The notes beneath the pieces were generated by a model. It was not told the origin of the DNA. It searched no databases and worked only from the letters and a program-made list of their open reading frames with translations. Of a DNA stretch of 8,214 nucleotides, positions 6,077 to 8,214 are shown piece after piece. The position numbers were made by a program, and so were the translations under genes. Position 1 is the first letter of the stretch, and each line of letters begins with the position of its first letter. Origin of the DNA: Phycisphaerae bacterium. Its GTDB lineage: Bacteria > Planctomycetota > Phycisphaerae > Phycisphaerales > SM1A02. Where the stretch lies: NCBI GenBank assembly GCA_018663565.1, contig JABJQE010000194.1, forward strand, positions 1 to 8,214, read 5' to 3'.

Positions 6077-7816
6077 CTACTTAGCATCAGGGAGTGCCGA
6101 CCTTGGCCAGACCGCCAATATCACATTCCTATCACGCACAATTTGCGGCTGCTCCACCTCACCCCACTCCACCATCTGGGAAATCCAGGATTCGCGGCGA
6201 TCGGGCGCTGTAGTTATGAGCACAACAGGATGCTCGGCTGTCGCCCCACCGACGACCTGAGCGAATTCTTGTTCATTGACATGCGATTCAGCATGCTCGG
6301 CAAAGTTCTCAACGCCCCAGTGCATTTCACCAGGAACGCCAAAGAGCCGCACTTCCGACTCTGGCCACACCCACTTCGCCACATGCGCAAAGTCTCGACC
6401 AGCGAGCACCGTACTTCGCTCAGCAAGGCTCGTGTATGGCCGCATCCACGCAACTGGCGCTTTGGAAACCTCCATCCAGCCAGTTGGCATCAGTAGTGGA
6501 ATACACACAAACAACGCCGCAGCGCCAACGCCCCCAATGAGCACGCGGCCACGGCCATCATCCGTACGTTGTGAGAGCCAATCAGCGACGCCCCAGAAGA
6601 TCAATGCGCCGCCAACGATCGCAAGTCGCCACACGCCACCATCCTGCCACGGACCACCATCAACCGCGGAAGTTGGAATATATGGCGTGGCCACACACGC
6701 TATCACCCCAAGCAGAACGAGAATGCCACCGGGAACCAACTCCCCGAATGTTCGTTTGGGACCTGCGTGGTTAAACCGTTCAACGAGACCAACCGCAATC
6801 ATTGCGGCAGCAGCTGGGAAGCACGGCAGGATATACGTCGGAAGTTTCCCGGACGAAACCGAAAAGAAAGCCAGTGGAATGAGTAACCAACACACCAAGA
6901 GTCGACTCTCAGGTGAACCGAACCCTCGCCGCAAGAGGCCGCCCAATGCCAATGGTCCCGCAAATACCCACGGGATCAATCCCACCAAAATGATTGGCAA
7001 GAAGAACCACCATGGCTCAGGATGCTGCGCATCATCCCCGCCGGTAAACCGGTTCACATGTTCAACCCAAAAGAAGTAGTCCCAGAACTCAGCCGAGTTC
7101 CAGTGCACCGCGAGTGACCACGGCAAGGCGGTCACAATTGCAGCAATCGCTGGCACCCACGGCAGTACAAATAGGTCTCGCCATCGACCCTGCCACACAA
7201 GCCATGGCGCGAGCACCATGGCAGGAATCGCCATCGCCAAGAAGCCTTTGATCAAGAATGCCGCGCCGCACGCAACACCCGCCGCGACAAGCCAGCCAAA
7301 CCGGGCAGACCCAACAGAACGCCATCCCAAGTAGAAGCACACAATCGTCGCGGTCACGGTGGCGGAAAACGGCGCGTCAAGTACCGCTGTTGTCCCCAGA
7401 ATGGCCGGCTCCAAGCAGGTAGCAAGAACCAATCCAGACAACGCAGCGAGATCCCACCGACTGGTCCACCGACGCACAAAGAGCATCAACATCACGACCG
7501 AGAGCCCAGACATCAGGGCCGATGGCAACCGAAGGGAAAATGCGTTCTCACCGAATCCAAGAAACGACACCGCTGTCAACCAATAGCCAAGTACTGGTTT
7601 TTCGAAGTACCGAATGCCAACGAGATGGGGAACAATCCAGTCGCCAGAATCGATCATCTCCGCTGGAATGACGCCGTACCGCGCTTCGTCTGGCACCACG
7701 AGTGGTCGTACACCCAGTGGTAGGAGATACACCCCAACAAACACAATGGCCAACACGACGAGTGTCATACGGGCGAAACTTCGACGGGAGTCCAATGATG
7801 GATGCTGTAGGGTCAT
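6077..7816 (-). CDS. arnT: ArnT-like lipid A 4-amino-4-deoxy-L-arabinose transferase (GT83/PMT family)
   Basis: This 579-residue integral membrane glycosyltransferase probably transfers 4-amino-4-deoxy-L-arabinose from undecaprenyl phosphate to lipid A on the periplasmic face of the inner membrane, lowering surface negative charge. It starts with a transmembrane helix (about 17-36). The first periplasmic loop carries the catalytic/metal signature VPDEARYGVIPAEM (41-54, Asp43-Glu44), then GDWIVP (58-63) and YFEKPVLGYWL (70-80). Further family marks are LGTTAVLDAPF (140-150), WVEHVNRFTGG (250-260), HPEPWWFF (265-272) and SSGKLPTYILPCFPA (321-335). I count about 12 hydrophobic segments up to residue 443, followed by a soluble periplasmic C-terminal part. 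The length is close to known ArnT proteins (about 550). Its ATG overlaps the upstream ArnD stop as ATGA, and no Shine-Dalgarno is seen, so it is probably translated by coupling. The pairing with ArnD makes ArnT more likely than a generic PMT_2 mannosyltransferase, though donor and acceptor are inferred. No clear terminator follows. Confidence 0.88.
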   Translation of the reverse strand: MTLQHPSLDSRRSFARMTLVVLAIVFVGVYLLPLGVRPLVVPDEARYGVIPAEMIDSGDWIVPHLVGIRYFEKPVLGYWLTAVSFLGFGENAFSLRLPSALMSGLSVVMLMLFVRRWTSRWDLAALSGLVLATCLEPAILGTTAVLDAPFSATVTATIVCFYLGWRSVGSARFGWLVAAGVACGAAFLIKGFLAMAIPAMVLAPWLVWQGRWRDLFVLPWVPAIAAIVTALPWSLAVHWNSAEFWDYFFWVEHVNRFTGGDDAQHPEPWWFFLPIILVGLIPWVFAGPLALGGLLRRGFGSPESRLLVCWLLIPLAFFSVSSGKLPTYILPCFPAAAAMIAVGLVERFNHAGPKRTFGELVPGGILVLLGVIACVATPYIPTSAVDGGPWQDGGVWRLAIVGGALIFWGVADWLSQRTDDGRGRVLIGGVGAAALFVCIPLLMPTGWMEVSKAPVAWMRPYTSLAERSTVLAGRDFAHVAKWVWPESEVRLFGVPGEMHWGVENFAEHAESHVNEQEFAQVVGGATAEHPVVLITTAPDRRESWISQMVEWGEVEQPQIVRDRNVILAVWPRSALPDAK

Positions 7817-8214
7817 ATTTTTGTCTCTGATCGAACCGCGACCCAGCCTTCGCGGCCGTCGACGCTGCCTTGTACAAGTCGCCCAGGTTCTATGTGCTCT
7901 GGGATCAAAGCGCCAAGCGGAACGATTTCAATACCATCCGCAATCGCTTGGTCTAAAAACGATTCAAACATAGCGGCCTTTACGCCGCCCTCTGATTCAG
8001 CATGCACTGTCAACACATCAAAGTCGTCGCACTGCATGCATGATCGAAGATAGGCATTGAAGTTGTCGTCGGTAATTCCATTCCGCCCCACTGCCTCATC
8101 CCACGTTGGGAGATTGACACACACTTGTGGCGGGCCCGCATGTGGCGTGAAGACGCCACGACCGCGGCAATCGCTCGCATAGGCATAGCCAAGTTTATCT
8201 CGAAGCGGAAGAAG
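7813..8214 (-). CDS. arnD: ArnD-like 4-deoxy-4-formamido-L-arabinose-phosphoundecaprenol deformylase, C-terminal part
   Basis: The frame runs open from the right edge to the TGA at 7815-7813, giving the last 133 residues; known ArnD proteins are close to 300, so over half is outside. The enzyme is a polysaccharide-deacetylase (NodB-type) fold protein that removes the formyl group from undecaprenyl-phospho-4-formamido-arabinose, giving the donor used by ArnT. Visible marks in order: LGYAYASDCRG (8-18, usually SDTRG), VNLPTWDEAVGR (33-44, matching the LPTxDE block), FDVLTVHAESEGG (65-77, with the conserved His71) and a C-terminal RLVQGSVDGREGWVAV segment (about 113-128) like the tail of enterobacterial ArnD. 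The N-terminal metal-binding Asp/His residues are not visible. The first ATG-like start inside the window, a GTG near 8124, is internal and is not the true start. The 4-nt overlap with arnT shows an operon; other arn genes would be expected to the right. Confidence 0.88.
   Translation of the reverse strand, partial: LLPLRDKLGYAYASDCRGRGVFTPHAGPPQVCVNLPTWDEAVGRNGITDDNFNAYLRSCMQCDDFDVLTVHAESEGGVKAAMFESFLDQAIADGIEIVPLGALIPEHIEPGRLVQGSVDGREGWVAVRSETKI

Noticed and set aside
6276..7079. A 267-codon plus-strand frame opposite the ArnT-like gene
   Set aside because: It is the antisense shadow of a membrane protein gene: rich in Pro, Thr, Arg and Ser with no domain, while the minus strand carries ArnT motifs throughout.
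1..8214. A defence island, prophage, CRISPR array or novel multi-gene system
   Set aside because: No repeats in arrays, integrases, nucleases, toxin-antitoxin pairs or reverse transcriptases are seen; every substantial gene falls in a known family.

Overview
The window looks like chromosomal DNA from a planctomycete, probably of the Phycisphaerae. The main clue is the secreted chitinase: between its two larger domains it carries a pair of EF-hand-like repeats of the form D-x-N-x-D-G-x-V-D followed by a LLTAWGPC-type tail. From general knowledge, exported proteins of Phycisphaerae are rich in this repeat. Gram-negative envelope genes (ArnD, ArnT and an RfbB-type dehydratase) fit a diderm. The assignment is an inference from protein style; no marker RNA or ribosomal gene is present.

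Layout: (1) 1-618, plus strand, the C-terminal 205 residues of a dTDP-glucose 4,6-dehydratase cut by the left edge. (2) 641-2184, minus strand, a two-gene unit: a secreted SGNH/GDSL hydrolase, then a BtuF-like solute-binding lipoprotein whose ribosome-binding site lies in the last codons of the hydrolase. (3) 2185-2383, a divergent intergenic region with a TTGACA box and TGAAC/GTTCA half-sites. (4) 2384-4180, plus strand, a secreted multidomain GH18 chitinase, followed by a strong intrinsic terminator at 4223-4268. (5) 4285-5130, plus strand, a WaaE/KdtX-like family 2 glycosyltransferase. (6) 5199-5816, minus strand, a typical 2-Cys peroxiredoxin, convergent with the glycosyltransferase. (7) 5817-6076, a non-coding stretch containing the likely peroxiredoxin promoter and a GGGGTCAGGCTCAC motif. 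(8) 6077-8214, minus strand, an ArnD-ArnT pair overlapping by 4 nt, with ArnD cut by the right edge.

Together: four genes concern the cell surface (dTDP-sugar synthesis, a GT2 transferase, ArnD and ArnT). ArnD and ArnT are the last two steps of adding 4-amino-4-deoxy-L-arabinose to lipid A, deformylation of the lipid-linked sugar and its transfer outside the inner membrane. The chitinase points to use of chitin or a related glycan, and the divergent SGNH hydrolase could be an accessory esterase or deacetylase, though nothing proves a shared pathway. The BtuF-like protein suggests corrinoid or metal-chelate uptake, but its permease and ATPase are not here. The peroxiredoxin is a stand-alone antioxidant gene.

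I saw no tRNA, rRNA, CRISPR array, complete mobile element or defence system. Most of the window is recognisable accessory metabolism. The points most worth following are the chitinase architecture, the orphan binding-protein/hydrolase operon, the terminator just ahead of the glycosyltransferase, and the repeat-like motif upstream of the peroxiredoxin gene.
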